A stretch of DNA of 64,000 nucleotides from Stanieria sp. NIES-3757 (GTDB lineage Bacteria > Cyanobacteriota > Cyanobacteriia > Cyanobacteriales > Xenococcaceae). The translations under genes were made by a program, and so were the position numbers. Below the pieces are notes generated by a model. The model saw only the letters and a program-made list of their open reading frames with translations, had not been told where the DNA came from and searched no databases. Shown piece after piece: positions 56,763 to 64,000 of the stretch (position 1 is its first letter; the number at the start of each line of letters is the position of its first letter). Where the stretch lies: contig AP017375.1 in the NCBI GenBank assembly GCA_002355455.1, positions 248,001 to 312,000 on the forward strand. The letters run 5' to 3'.

Positions 56763-56823
56763 TTTCGGGTTGATCCTCCATTCAGGGGGATTTCCTGGTT
56801 ATGAAAACACCCGAAATCCTGAA
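56763..56823 (-). promoter_or_regulatory. rpsB leader with two mutually exclusive hairpins
   Basis: Minus-strand RNA. Hairpin A: GGATTTC (complement of 56813-56819) pairs with GAAATCC (complement of 56788-56794), extended by TTCA/TGAA (56820-56823 with 56781-56784). Hairpin B: TTTCGGGT (complement of 56809-56816) pairs with ACCCGAAA (complement of 56763-56770), whose 3' end overlaps AAAGGAG, the ribosome binding site. Both use the same TTTC bases, so they exclude each other; B would hide the ribosome binding site. This is a plausible S2 autoregulatory switch. Confidence 0.5.
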
Positions 56824-57237
56824 TGTGCGAATTTAGACAGCCTTTTCAGTTTAACACGCTTGTACATCAAGAGCGAATCAAACCAAAAAAGCCGATTATC
56901 TCTAGTTTGATGAAATATTGACACTTTGATTTTGGGGTTGAGAGGTGAGTCAAGAAAGTAAAAATAAAATAACTTAAAATTTTTCTGTATCTAAAAATAC
57001 TAATATTATTGATTTCAGGGATTTGTTAAGATACTATGACTTTAATGACAAACTTATTAAGCTATCAACATAAAAGTAAACAAGTCACGAGTTGTTTTGG
57101 TGATGGATTAATATCCTTCAATTACAAGCAAATCGCGTTGGGTTTTAGTAATGTTTGAGAGGATGTCTGAAAAGTTTGTGAGATTAATATCTATTTTTCA
57201 AAATAAAAACTTTTAGTTAACTCAATTAATCTGCCCT
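56824..57237. other. rpsB promoter region and HPP upstream region
   Basis: 414 nt AT-rich spacer between the divergent rpsB and HPP genes. No coding frame and no clear operator beyond the rpsB leader. Confidence 0.4.
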
Positions 57238-57828
57238 ATGCAACATCCGATTAGATTTAGATTTAAACGCTCTAGAACAATTACTTTAAAAAAAACTATT
57301 GCATTAGGTCGCAGATTATTTAGAAAAAATAGAACTTCTCTATATATTAATGGCAATCATCAACCACGTTTTTCAATTCAACATATCCTTTTATCGTGGT
57401 TAGGTGCATTTATCGGAATTGCTACTTTGGGTTATTTAACAACCCATACAGCTTATCCTTGTATTGCTGCTCCATTTGGAGCAACAGCAGTTTTAGTCTT
57501 TGGAGTACCGGATAGTCCTTTAGCTCAACCACGCAATGTAATTGGCGGAAATGCGATCGCGGCTATTATTTGTGTTACCTTAGTTCAATTATTTGGAACA
57601 GCACCTTGGGTAATGGCGATCGCTGTGGCAACGACAATTAAAGTAACTCAGTTGACTAGAACTGTACATCCTCCCGCTGGTGCAGTTGCTTTATTAGGTG
57701 TACTAACTCATGCTTCTTGGAGCTATGTGTTTACTCCTGTTCTCGTCGGTTCTGTAGTAATTGTTATCTGTACGGTTCTTTTCAGTAGTGCAGCACCAGG
57801 TAGAGTTTATCCGAAACATTGGTTATGA
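57238..57828 (+). CDS. HPP family membrane protein
   Basis: 196 residues with four to five membrane helices. A basic N-terminus (about 1-45) leads to WLGAFIGIATLGYLTTHTAY, APFGATAVLVFGVPDSPLAQ, PRNVIGGNAIAAII and the signature TVHPPAGAVALLGVL that names the family (His-Pro-Pro). Cyanobacterial and plant HPP proteins have been linked to nitrite transport at the plasma or chloroplast membrane; the specificity here is not proven. The gene stands alone; a HIP1-rich palindrome follows its stop. Confidence 0.88.
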   Translation: MQHPIRFRFKRSRTITLKKTIALGRRLFRKNRTSLYINGNHQPRFSIQHILLSWLGAFIGIATLGYLTTHTAYPCIAAPFGATAVLVFGVPDSPLAQPRNVIGGNAIAAIICVTLVQLFGTAPWVMAIAVATTIKVTQLTRTVHPPAGAVALLGVLTHASWSYVFTPVLVGSVVIVICTVLFSSAAPGRVYPKHWL

Positions 57829-57838
57829 AAGTTAAATC

Positions 57839-57886
57839 GCGATCTCGGCGCAGAGCGAGGAGTTCGCTCCTTGCAGTCGCGATCGC
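57839..57886. repeat. HIP1-bounded palindromic element after HPP gene
   Basis: Starts GCGATCTCGGCGCAGAGCG and ends GTCGCGATCGC. Inside, AGCGAGGAG-TT-CGCTCCTT forms a short hairpin, and the flanking TCGCGATC pairs with GTCGCGATCG. It shares termini with 38553-38587 and 44247-44281. Confidence 0.6.
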
Positions 57887-58071
57887 AAAGTTTTTTCTTT
57901 CTGAGTTTTTAAATTCTAGGGATTGTACTAAATTTATTTTGGGTGGATATTTATATCAGCTTTTTGAAAACCTAAACGTTGCATTAATCTGATGGTATAA
58001 GCCTTAACTGGAGTCTCTTCCGTAAGCATTCCTAATTGTTTCTACCGTTAAAATTCCTAAGCAAAATTGTT

Positions 58072-58791
58072 CTAAAGAGTGCTGTAAAAACTACCATCAG
58101 GCATAATTGCTTCTGTTAAATCCGCATGATCGAGATTTGTTCCTGTTAAGTCTGCGCCTCGCAAATCAGCTTTAGATAAAATCGCACCGTGTAAATCTGC
58201 ATAACTGAGATCGGCGCCTCGCAAGCTGGCTTCAGACAAATCTGTAGCTAAGGAACTTCCTGTCATACCTGCACTCAAATTAGCCCGACAAAATTTAGCT
58301 CCATCTAAATTAGCTTGATATAAAATAGCTTTACTCAAATTGGCGTAACTCAAATCAGCATGACTCAAATCTGCTTGAGCGAGATTAGTGCGATAATCAG
58401 AAGCAGGGCGCAAGTCTACTTCAAACATGAGGGCATGACTAAGTTTAATTCCACTAAGATTTGCTCCTTTTAAGATGGCTTTAATCAGATTGGCTCCTTT
58501 TAGATTAGCTTTAGTTAAAATTGCGCCACTAAGATCGGCTTCTCTTAACAAGGCTCGCTTCAAGTCTGCTTTAGTTAAATCTGTTCCCCAAAGAATTGAC
58601 TCGCTTAAGTCGGCTTCTCGTAGGCAAGCATGGCTTAAATTTGTTCTTCCTAATCTTGCTTGTCGTAAATCTGCTGCGGTTAAATCGATTCTGCTGAGGT
58701 TGAGTTTAATTAATTCGGCTTCTTGTAGATTAATTTTTTGAAAAGCTCTTTCGCCTGCGTTGTATTTTTGGAGAAATTTATTTACTTCCAT
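58072..58791 (-). CDS. pentapeptide repeat protein
   Basis: 239 residues. From about residue 25 nearly the whole protein is A(D/N)L-x-x pentapeptides (LNLSRIDLTAADLRQARLGR, TNLSHACLREADLSE, TKADLKRALLREADLSG, ANLKGANLIKAILKGANLSG), which fold as a right-handed quadrilateral beta-helix. A break near residues 125-145 (KLSHALMFEVDLRPASDYRT) separates two coils. No signal peptide, so it is cytosolic. Such proteins are numerous in cyanobacteria; roles are mostly unknown, some mimic DNA. C-terminal LDHADLTEAIMPDGSF is the usual end. No partner gene is nearby. Confidence 0.93.
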   Translation of the reverse strand: MEVNKFLQKYNAGERAFQKINLQEAELIKLNLSRIDLTAADLRQARLGRTNLSHACLREADLSESILWGTDLTKADLKRALLREADLSGAILTKANLKGANLIKAILKGANLSGIKLSHALMFEVDLRPASDYRTNLAQADLSHADLSYANLSKAILYQANLDGAKFCRANLSAGMTGSSLATDLSEASLRGADLSYADLHGAILSKADLRGADLTGTNLDHADLTEAIMPDGSFYSTL

Positions 58792-59259
58792 CTTAATTTA
58801 GATTTTTAGCATGGATATTTTATAAGTTAGTGCCTTGAGAAACCTTGTCTTGATGCTAGCTTGACAAAAGCGATCGCGCTTAATTGAGCTCTTAGCAAAG
58901 CGTTAAATCATCAAAATTTTGATTAAACATCAAACCTTATAAACTAAAACATTATATAATTATTTTATAATTTAGCAATTTAAAAAATAGTAGGCGATTT
59001 AACCGATTGGTTGTTTTCTTTAGTATTGGCGTTTAGATAGTTAAGACAAGAAAGTGCGATCGCAAAAATAGTAATATCGAGTTGTATATCTTAATGTCAT
59101 TCTGACGGCAGGAAGAATCTTGCAAATTTTTTTCTTGAGATGATTATCATCATTTTATTAATTAGGTTTTATTTTACAATTTTGAAACTAAATCTTTATA
59201 TATCAAGATATTGAGTCGTTGTAACATACAATTACTTAGGACTTAAGACTGTAAAAAAA
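58792..59259. other. 468-nt spacer without gene
   Basis: AT-rich region with HIP1 octamers near 58870 and 59056. No open frame of note. It should hold the promoters of the pentapeptide gene and of the hydrophobic peptide/HNH pair. Confidence 0.4.
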
Positions 59260-59445
59260 ATGGAAATATTATTTTTTGCAGCTACAGGTGCAGTAGTGGG
59301 TGCAGCAGTAGCAGAAACTGTAGGAGGAATGGGTTTAGCCGTAGCTGGTACAGCGATCGCAATTGAAGCTACACCAGTCATAGTAACAGGAGTAGTATTA
59401 GGATTAGCAGCTTACGGTGTTAAATCTGCATTATTTGATTGGTAA
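59260..59445 (+). CDS. glycine-rich hydrophobic peptide coupled to an HNH nuclease
   Basis: 61 residues, almost entirely hydrophobic ([40 protein letters not shown], then [17 protein letters not shown]). Gly and Ala recur every four residues, a glycine-zipper pattern of tightly packed or oligomeric membrane helices; two helices of about 20 residues are likely. The stop overlaps the next start (TAATG). It resembles bacteriocin-, holin- or small pore-like peptides in composition, yet no family is recognised. Coupling to an HNH nuclease is the main clue to its role. Confidence 0.65.
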   Translation: MEILFFAATGAVVGAAVAETVGGMGLAVAGTAIAIEATPVIVTGVVLGLAAYGVKSALFDW

Positions 59446-59771
59446 TGGCTAAGAAACCTAATCCCCTGCAAAAATTAGTCAGGGGAACTATTAGAGAATT
59501 TATTAACGAAGTTAATAACTCCCAACTAAATCGGAAAACACAGAAAAAAGTTACGCAACAACGAACTAGGTATATATCTAAATCTGTTCGGGTTGAGGTT
59601 TTTGCAAGAGATAATAATCGCTGCGTTTTTTGTGGACGTACTTCAAGGCAAACCGAATTACAAATAGATCATATAATCCCTTTTTCCAAAGGTGGAAGTA
59701 ATCACATTAATAATCTTCAAACTTTATGTGTAGATTGCAATCAAGGTAAAAGAAATCGCATTTTAAATTAG
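59445..59771 (+). CDS. HNH endonuclease
   Basis: 108 residues from the ATG at 59445 (an in-frame TTG two codons upstream is possible). A basic N-terminus (about 1-50) precedes the HNH core: [18 protein letters not shown], then [20 protein letters not shown] and [15 protein letters not shown]. Four Cys (CVFCGR, CVDCN) bind structural zinc, and the DHIIP His with the SNHINN Asn/His make the metal site. Overlaps the upstream hydrophobic peptide gene by one base. Such short stand-alone HNH genes are frequent in cyanobacteria; the target is unknown. Confidence 0.88.
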   Translation: MAKKPNPLQKLVRGTIREFINEVNNSQLNRKTQKKVTQQRTRYISKSVRVEVFARDNNRCVFCGRTSRQTELQIDHIIPFSKGGSNHINNLQTLCVDCNQGKRNRILN

Positions 59772-59794
59772 TAATTTTATAATCAAACTATCAT

Positions 59795-60247
59795 TTAACC
59801 CGTATTTTTTTTTAAAAAGCGATCGCTTTTGGTCAATTTATTGGTATACCATTGATAAGTCAGTGAACCAATAATAAAAGCAATCATAAACAAAACTGGA
59901 TTCCAAATTCCTAATACCAAAGCCGTAATACCGGGACCTGGACAATATCCAGCAATGCCCCAACCAATCCCAAAAATAGCAGCACCAATAATTAATGGTC
60001 GGTCAATCTCTTTCTTGGTAGGTAAATAAAACTTGTCACCAAAAATCGGCTGAGGCAAACGCAACACGAAGCGAAAAGCAATGATTGTAACTCCTACCGC
60101 ACCACCTAAAACAAATAAGAGTGTTGGATCCCAATTTCCTTGAACATCCAAAAATCCTAGCACGCGATCGCGATCAATCATTTGGGATACACTTAAACCA
60201 AGACCGAATAAAAGTCCTGAAAGTAAAGCAATTAAATTCTGTTTCAT
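59795..60247 (-). CDS. YeeE/YedE-type half-transporter (DUF6691)
   Basis: 150 residues, four membrane helices. Starts LIALLSGLLFGLGLSVSQMI and includes the family motif GWGIAGYCPGPGITALVLG with the key Cys. Two-component YeeE/YedE systems of this kind (short halves of about 140-150 residues) are related to the thiosulfate importer TsuA. It lies 43 nt downstream of its partner half gene. Sulfur substrate is likely but not proven. ATG at 60245-60247. Confidence 0.88.
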   Translation of the reverse strand: MKQNLIALLSGLLFGLGLSVSQMIDRDRVLGFLDVQGNWDPTLLFVLGGAVGVTIIAFRFVLRLPQPIFGDKFYLPTKKEIDRPLIIGAAIFGIGWGIAGYCPGPGITALVLGIWNPVLFMIAFIIGSLTYQWYTNKLTKSDRFLKKNTG

Positions 60248-60290
60248 ATTTATTTTTGTTTGAAAAAATGAGTTTTAACAAAAGCTTGGT

Positions 60291-60713
60291 TTAGAGCATT
60301 AGGATATGCCTTGTGATAAACACCGTAATGATGGCAGTTATTATAAAAGTAATTACGGCAACCAAAGAACGAAAAGATAATCTACCCAAGCCACAGACAC
60401 CATGACCACTGGTACATCCGTTAGCCATTCTTGTACCAAAACCAACTAGCAAACCCCCCCAAATCATCGACCAAGGGGCAAAGGAAGAGGTTGGTGTAGG
60501 TTCAAAGGCGAGTAAATATTCATAAACCAAACCCCCTATCAACATCCCAACCAGAAAAAGCGATCGCCAATTTTCTTCTTTAGTAAATTTCATCGCACCG
60601 TTGACAATGCCACTGATGCCGGCAATACGACCATCAAAAGCTAAGAGAATAGTTGCACTCAAACCAATCAGCATCCCCCCAATTAAAGCTGTAACCCAAT
60701 TAAACTCAGTCAT
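60291..60713 (-). CDS. YeeE/YedE-type half-transporter, first half
   Basis: 140 residues, four membrane helices. The motif GTRMANGCTSGHGVCGLGRL holds the two Cys typical of the transport path in TsuA-like proteins, and GRIAGISGIVNGAM is the second conserved loop. The second half gene follows after 43 nt, so together they form one full transporter. petC2 lies upstream on the same strand (107 nt), possibly the same unit. Substrate likely thiosulfate or a related sulfur compound. Confidence 0.9.
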   Translation of the reverse strand: MTEFNWVTALIGGMLIGLSATILLAFDGRIAGISGIVNGAMKFTKEENWRSLFLVGMLIGGLVYEYLLAFEPTPTSSFAPWSMIWGGLLVGFGTRMANGCTSGHGVCGLGRLSFRSLVAVITFIITAIITVFITRHILML

Positions 60714-60820
60714 TAAGATTCCTCCTATAGAATAAAAGTGGAGTTTGTCCGATGTGATTTATTTGTGGATTTTTTTATTGATTCAAATTTTGATGCGACT
60801 TAAAATTGTCAAAGATTTTG

Positions 60821-61354
60821 TTAAATCCACCAAGGTTTTTGACCAGTACGAGGATCGGTTTCTGTCCAGGGAGCAATTCTAATCAAATCTTCTTCAACAG
60901 CAACGCGGACAAGTTTGAGGGGAAGAGGTGCAGGACCCCGTACTACTCTGCCTTCAGCATCATAGCGAGAACCGTGACAAGGACATTGAAATTGATTGTC
61001 ATGAGAATTCCACGGAAAAGTACAACCCAAGTGAGTGCAATTATCGACAATTCCCCAAGGATGAAGTGTTCCATCTTCTCTGACAGTAAGATAAGTTGGT
61101 TCTCCAGCCAAACCGGCAACTAAGGCGCGAGTTTCAGGGACTTCTCCTAAAATTTGACTGGCAGGAATAAGATGACCATGAATATCTTTAGCGAGAATAG
61201 AACCATCTTCACCAACTTCTGTAGGTGGTAAGAAGAATTTAGCAGCAGGATAAAGGGTTGCACTAGCCGTAGTAACAATAACTGCACCTGTAAGAAAGTT
61301 GAGTAGTTGTCGTCGAGATAGGGAAGGACTTTCTATAGGCAAACTCTTTTCCAT
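60821..61354 (-). CDS. petC2: cytochrome b6f Rieske iron-sulfur protein, PetC2 type
   Basis: 177 residues. A twin-arginine-type N-terminus (SLSRRQLLNFLTGAVIVTTA) anchors it in the thylakoid membrane, then the Rieske fold with CTHLGCTF (about residues 106-113) and QCPCHGSRYD (about 122-131) binding the 2Fe-2S cluster through two Cys and two His, and GPAPLPLKLVRVAV near the end. The PASQILGEVPETRALVAGLA and DPRTGQKPWW pieces match the PetC2 paralogue rather than PetC1, which is normally next to petA. It transfers electrons from plastoquinol to cytochrome f. Lone position supports the alternative paralogue. Confidence 0.93.
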   Translation of the reverse strand: MEKSLPIESPSLSRRQLLNFLTGAVIVTTASATLYPAAKFFLPPTEVGEDGSILAKDIHGHLIPASQILGEVPETRALVAGLAGEPTYLTVREDGTLHPWGIVDNCTHLGCTFPWNSHDNQFQCPCHGSRYDAEGRVVRGPAPLPLKLVRVAVEEDLIRIAPWTETDPRTGQKPWWI

Positions 61355-61529
61355 GAAGATGTGTCTCCTTAATGAGTCTGTTGTCAGTAATTAACAGAAG
61401 TTTATAATCTCATTATATAACTTATTGATAATATAGTTAATAATTTAAAAAAAACTTGATTCCAAAACTGATTCTTGAATGGGGATGCAGAGATAACTCG
61501 TTCCGTCAGACCGAGAATTATCCTATATT

Positions 61530-61868
61530 TCTTAAATAAGTTTTGATTCTTCTGATCGAAACTAACGGGACTTAGGCAAAAACAATAAAAAAACAGCCCC
61601 AAACCCTGATTAGGCAAGGAATTTGCATCAAATGTAAAAAAACGCCGAAACTCAAGTATATCAAGAAAACAACCTAATCGAAGTAAAAGCATTACTGTAT
61701 ATAGCTTTGAGGCTGTTTTTAACTAAAAAATGTCTAAGTCCCGCTAATCCTGATTTGGTACAACGTTTTGTTGAGGCTTCAATTAAAGGTTGGTCTAGTT
61801 ATTTAAAAAATCCTCAACCAGGAAATCAACTAATTAAAGAAGCTAATCCAGAAATGACCGATCAATAG
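61530..61868 (+). pseudogene. relic of an ABC transporter substrate-binding protein, split by a MITE
   Basis: After the MITE a frame reads NPDLVQRFVEASIKGWSSYL, KNPQPGNQLIKEANPEMTDQ and TAG (61866-61868); after the stop LYEIEKIM continues in frame. This is a C-terminal segment of NMT1/SsuA-like (thiamine-precursor, nitrate or sulfonate) binding proteins. Before the MITE the frame LLIET joins directly to NPDLV if the 4-bp duplication is removed. No intact gene remains. Confidence 0.55.
61566..61743. mobile_element. MITE, copy B (inverted relative to copy A, CTAA duplication)
   Basis: 178 nt with CGGGACTTAGGCA at the left and inverted CGGGACTTAGACA at the right. Flanked by CTAA on both sides (61562-61565 and 61744-61747). 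It matches copy A (26111-26289) over its full length in inverted orientation with only a few differences. Its transposase must come from another element with the same ends. Confidence 0.85.
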
Positions 61869-61954
61869 TTATATGAAATAGAAAAAATAATGCTACAAAC
61901 AGTATTATTAAAAATAGTATTACAAGTAGAGAAAAAAATATTATTCCAAAACAA

Positions 61955-62000
61955 TGTGCGGGGTCTTAAAAAACTTAAATCCAATTTAAGACCCCGCACA
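61955..62000 (-). terminator. long perfect terminator hairpin of folE
   Basis: TGTGCGGGGTCTTAAA (61955-61970) pairs with TTTAAGACCCCGCACA (61985-62000), a perfect 16-bp stem with a 14-nt loop. It lies 19 nt after the folE stop. Without a long U run on either side, its length still makes it a good stop or RNA-stability element. Confidence 0.75.
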
Positions 62001-62018
62001 GATTTATTTGATTTCAAA

Positions 62019-62747
62019 TTACATGAAACTAGGTTGGTGGCGAATCAAATTTAAAAACTCATCGCGAGTTTTTTGTTCTTCTTGAAATACACCCAACATT
62101 GCGCTGGTAACCGTCCAAGAACCAGGTTTTTCTACACCTCGCATTACCATACACATATGAGTTGCTTCCATGACAACAGCAACTCCTTGAGGTTCTAATA
62201 CCTCTTGAATTGCTTCAGCAATCTGACGGGTAAGACGTTCTTGTACTTGCAAGCGACGAGCATACATTTCGACAATCCGAGCTAGTTTACTTAAACCAAC
62301 TACTTTTTGATTGGGAATATAAGCAACATGCGCTCGACCCATAAAAGGCAACATATGGTGTTCGCAAAGGCTAAAGAAACTGATATCTCTAACCAGCACC
62401 ATTTCATTATGACCCTCATCAAAGATCGCATCGTTGACAATCTTTTCTAAGGATTGATTATAACCTTGAGTCAGAAACTGCATTGCTTCTGCTACTCTTT
62501 TAGGCGTTTTCAGCAGTCCTTCACGCTCTGGATCTTCCCCCACAGACTCCAGCATAACTCGGACAGCATCCATCATTTGGCCTTTAGCTTGTTCGGATGT
62601 TGCATGAATTTGTGCTTGCTGACCATTGTGAGTGTTACGGTCTGGTCTACTGGTAACTTGTTCTACTAAACTGGAATGAAGACTATTAGAACCACTAATG
62701 TTGACAGATTTAGAGCGATTAGAACCGTTTGAAGAAGCTGTTGTCAT
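62019..62747 (-). CDS. folE: GTP cyclohydrolase I
   Basis: 242 residues. Residues 1-55 are a polar Ser/Asn-rich extension. The catalytic domain has [92 protein letters not shown] and [20 protein letters not shown]. Cys and His of LCEHH and the Cys of HMCMVM bind zinc. It opens GTP to dihydroneopterin triphosphate, the first step of folate and pterin synthesis. The SDR gene lies 63 nt upstream; both may be one transcript. Confidence 0.96.
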   Translation of the reverse strand: MTTASSNGSNRSKSVNISGSNSLHSSLVEQVTSRPDRNTHNGQQAQIHATSEQAKGQMMDAVRVMLESVGEDPEREGLLKTPKRVAEAMQFLTQGYNQSLEKIVNDAIFDEGHNEMVLVRDISFFSLCEHHMLPFMGRAHVAYIPNQKVVGLSKLARIVEMYARRLQVQERLTRQIAEAIQEVLEPQGVAVVMEATHMCMVMRGVEKPGSWTVTSAMLGVFQEEQKTRDEFLNLIRHQPSFM

Positions 62748-62810
62748 AGTTAAATAAATGTAAGTAAAATTCGTATCTCTTAATAGGTATAGGTCGATGA
62801 CTTTGCAAGC

Positions 62811-63539
62811 TTACAAAGCTCCACCACTGGGCATGATTGTTATTTCCTCAATAGTTGCCTGTTGTGGTAGTAAAGCAGCATGAAGAATCGACTGAGCGAC
62901 AAGCTCTGGTGTTAACATTGCCTCTCGATTAAAATCTGCCTGTACTGTGTTTGTATCCCAGATTGGAGTATTGACAGCACCAGGAGAAATTGTCATAACC
63001 CGAATGCCGTTAGCTCTTTCTTCTACAGCTAAAGTCTTGCTCAAGGCAATGATGCCTGCTTTGCTGACAGCATAAGCTCCCCATTCTGGAAAGGCATTAT
63101 GAGCAGCAATGGAAGCAACGTTAATAATTGTGCCTTGATGACGTTGACGCATCTGAGGCAAAACTCCTTGGATACATTGGAAAACACTGGTCAAATTTAA
63201 ATCGATTACTTGTTGCCAATCAGCTAAAGAAGTTTGGTTTAGTAAATTGGTATATCCAATTCCCGCATTATTAACGAGAAAATCAATTGGTCCAAATTCT
63301 TCTGCGATCGCTTCAAGCTTGGCTTGAACAATATCAACTTGAGCGAGGTCTAATTGATAAACTTGAGCTTCTACCCCCACCGCTCTGACAGCTTCAGCTA
63401 CTGCTTCGAGCTTATCTAGAGAACGACTAACTAAAGCAAGATTAATCCCGGCTTTAGCAAAGGCAAGAGCAGTTGCCTTACCAATACCACTACTAGCTCC
63501 TGTTACAATTGCTCGCAGTTGATTTGGGGGTGAATTCAT
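62811..63539 (-). CDS. short-chain dehydrogenase/reductase
   Basis: 242 residues. Rossmann fold with [20 protein letters not shown] (cofactor Gly motif), FLVNNAGIGYTN (NNAG), INVASIAA (Ser), and catalytic Tyr/Lys in GAYAVSKAGIIAL; then ISPGAVNTPIW. NADP is suggested by LVSRSLDKL after the second strand. The substrate is unknown; typical for classical SDRs such as 3-oxoacyl-ACP reductase-like enzymes. It precedes folE by 63 nt on the same strand. ATG at 63537-63539. Confidence 0.92.
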   Translation of the reverse strand: MNSPPNQLRAIVTGASSGIGKATALAFAKAGINLALVSRSLDKLEAVAEAVRAVGVEAQVYQLDLAQVDIVQAKLEAIAEEFGPIDFLVNNAGIGYTNLLNQTSLADWQQVIDLNLTSVFQCIQGVLPQMRQRHQGTIINVASIAAHNAFPEWGAYAVSKAGIIALSKTLAVEERANGIRVMTISPGAVNTPIWDTNTVQADFNREAMLTPELVAQSILHAALLPQQATIEEITIMPSGGAL

Positions 63540-63588
63540 CAGAGATACTCATCTTGGTTAATAAACGTTACTTTTGGTGGATAATTTC

Positions 63589-63789
63589 TCAGGAAAAAAT
63601 TGTGACAGGGGTTGAAATCTGTGCTTCTCCCTTGACTATCAGTATTTTTTTGATGACAACTAAGCAAGTGCCATCGCTGAGAGATACTTGACGGCGAAAT
63701 AGACCGAATAAACCTCGGCAGATAGAATCGCCGTGTTGATAAGATAAGCCTGTTTTCAGATTGGTTGACTTTGTCTTCCACCAAGACTG
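63589..63789 (-). pseudogene. protein-like frame without a start codon
   Basis: Between TAG (63790-63792) and TGA (63589-63591) 66 codons read like a real protein: SWWKTKSTNLKTGLSYQHGD, SICRGLFGLFRRQVSLSDGT, CLVVIKKILIVKGEAQISTP. No ATG, GTG or TTG start is visible. The overlapping 81-codon frame (63539-63784) that does have a start gives a much less protein-like product. Likely a pseudogene, a frameshifted gene or one with an unusual start. Confidence 0.35.
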
Positions 63790-63946
63790 CTATTTTAATT
63801 AAAATAGGCTGAATGATAATTGGTAAATACCAATCAGAGCAACCAGTTTTTTTTAAGGAATTGTTACAAATTGTTGCCTCAGTTATTATAACACTCTCAG
63901 ATTTTTAAATTAATAGTCTTTTTATATTTCGCTCTCAGCAAAACTC

Positions 63947-64000
63947 TTAGTGATGAACTTCTTCAAACTTGCCCATTTGACGGAATTTTTGATATCGTAA
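63947..64000 (-). CDS. accA: C-terminal end of an acetyl-CoA carboxylase alpha subunit, cut by window
   Basis: The last 17 codons before a TAA (63947-63949) read LRYQKFRQMGKFEEVHH. Cyanobacterial AccA (carboxyltransferase alpha) proteins end in a comparable R-Y-x-K-F-R-x-M-G-x-F-x-E tail. Only this end is inside the window, so the call rests on a short match. The enzyme part transfers CO2 from biotin to acetyl-CoA to start fatty-acid synthesis. Confidence 0.5.
   Translation of the reverse strand, partial: LRYQKFRQMGKFEEVHH

Noticed and set aside
57934-58029. 31-codon minus-strand frame from an ATG at 58027-58029 (MLTEETPVKAYTIRLMQRLG start)
   Set aside because: It looks somewhat protein-like but is short, and the neighbouring frame carries another protein-like piece; probably a relic, not enough to annotate.
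61402-61692. 96-codon minus-strand frame near petC2
   Set aside because: It runs through MITE copy B and AT-rich DNA; composition (Phe/Leu runs) is that of a non-coding frame.
63539-63784. 81-codon minus-strand frame overlapping the SDR start
   Set aside because: The product is Ser/Arg/Pro-rich without pattern, while another frame of the same DNA looks like a real protein.

Overview
The window is chromosomal DNA from a cyanobacterium. The evidence is direct: adjacent chlL and chlN (dark-operative protochlorophyllide reductase) with a light-dependent por gene 1.6 kb away, an ndhD subunit of the thylakoid NDH-1 complex, a petC2-type Rieske protein of cytochrome b6f, a CphA2-type cyanophycin polymerase, a bacterial alkaline/neutral invertase (GH100), and dozens of HIP1 octamers (GCGATCGC). 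The DNA is AT-rich with long intergenic gaps, many relic genes and several insertion sequences. A Pleurocapsales/Chroococcales-type genome such as Stanieria would fit, but the genus is a guess.

Layout. 1-2993: stress-type small proteins (DUF2945, DUF4385, a lipoprotein), a VOC protein and an unknown. 3194-5104: dnaK. 5630-8685: toxin-antitoxin territory, with a RelE/HigB toxin plus a HigA-ImmA/IrrE fusion behind a perfect palindrome, then a 422-bp direct duplication carrying two copies of a small antitoxin gene, a vapC broken by one stop codon, and copies of the gltD tail. 8648-14890: gltD and gltB (GOGAT). 15083-20984: DUF29, methyltransferase, Lin0512, DUF202, Slt and TPR proteins. 21230-22181: an IS630-family element. 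22206-30915: GST, invertase, secreted proteins, a MITE, cphA2, chaB and a curlin-like repeat protein. 31079-32677: ndhD. 32897-36490: an orphan HigA antitoxin with a toxin relic, then a secreted protein gene cut by an IS5-type element whose target duplication can be removed on paper to restore the frame. 36790-40939: a CHASE2 histidine kinase and a NarL-type response regulator, separated by an IS4/IS701-like element. 41076-44954: a Kir-type potassium channel, an APC-type transporter and a GST. 45068-50273: chlN, a small gene, chlL, a RHH/PIN toxin-antitoxin pair and por. 50447-56746: a membrane protein, recG, a coiled-coil protein, tsf and rpsB. 57238-61354: HPP transporter, pentapeptide protein, a hydrophobic peptide coupled to an HNH nuclease, two YeeE/YedE half-transporters and petC2. 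61530-64000: an ABC binding-protein relic with a second MITE copy, folE, an SDR, and the last codons of what looks like accA.

How the genes work together. gltB/gltD close the GS-GOGAT nitrogen loop and cphA2 touches nitrogen storage. chlL/chlN and por are two routes to chlorophyllide. rpsB-tsf is the usual translation pair and has a leader with two competing hairpins. The kinase and regulator at 36790-40939 were probably one operon before the IS arrived. The most unusual items are the duplicated antitoxin next to a dead toxin, two near-identical 178-179 bp MITEs with 4-bp target duplications 35 kb apart, a family of HIP1-bounded palindromes of which one is translated inside the histidine kinase, the rpsB leader, and the small glycine-rich membrane peptide coupled to an HNH nuclease. 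I found no tRNA, rRNA or CRISPR array.
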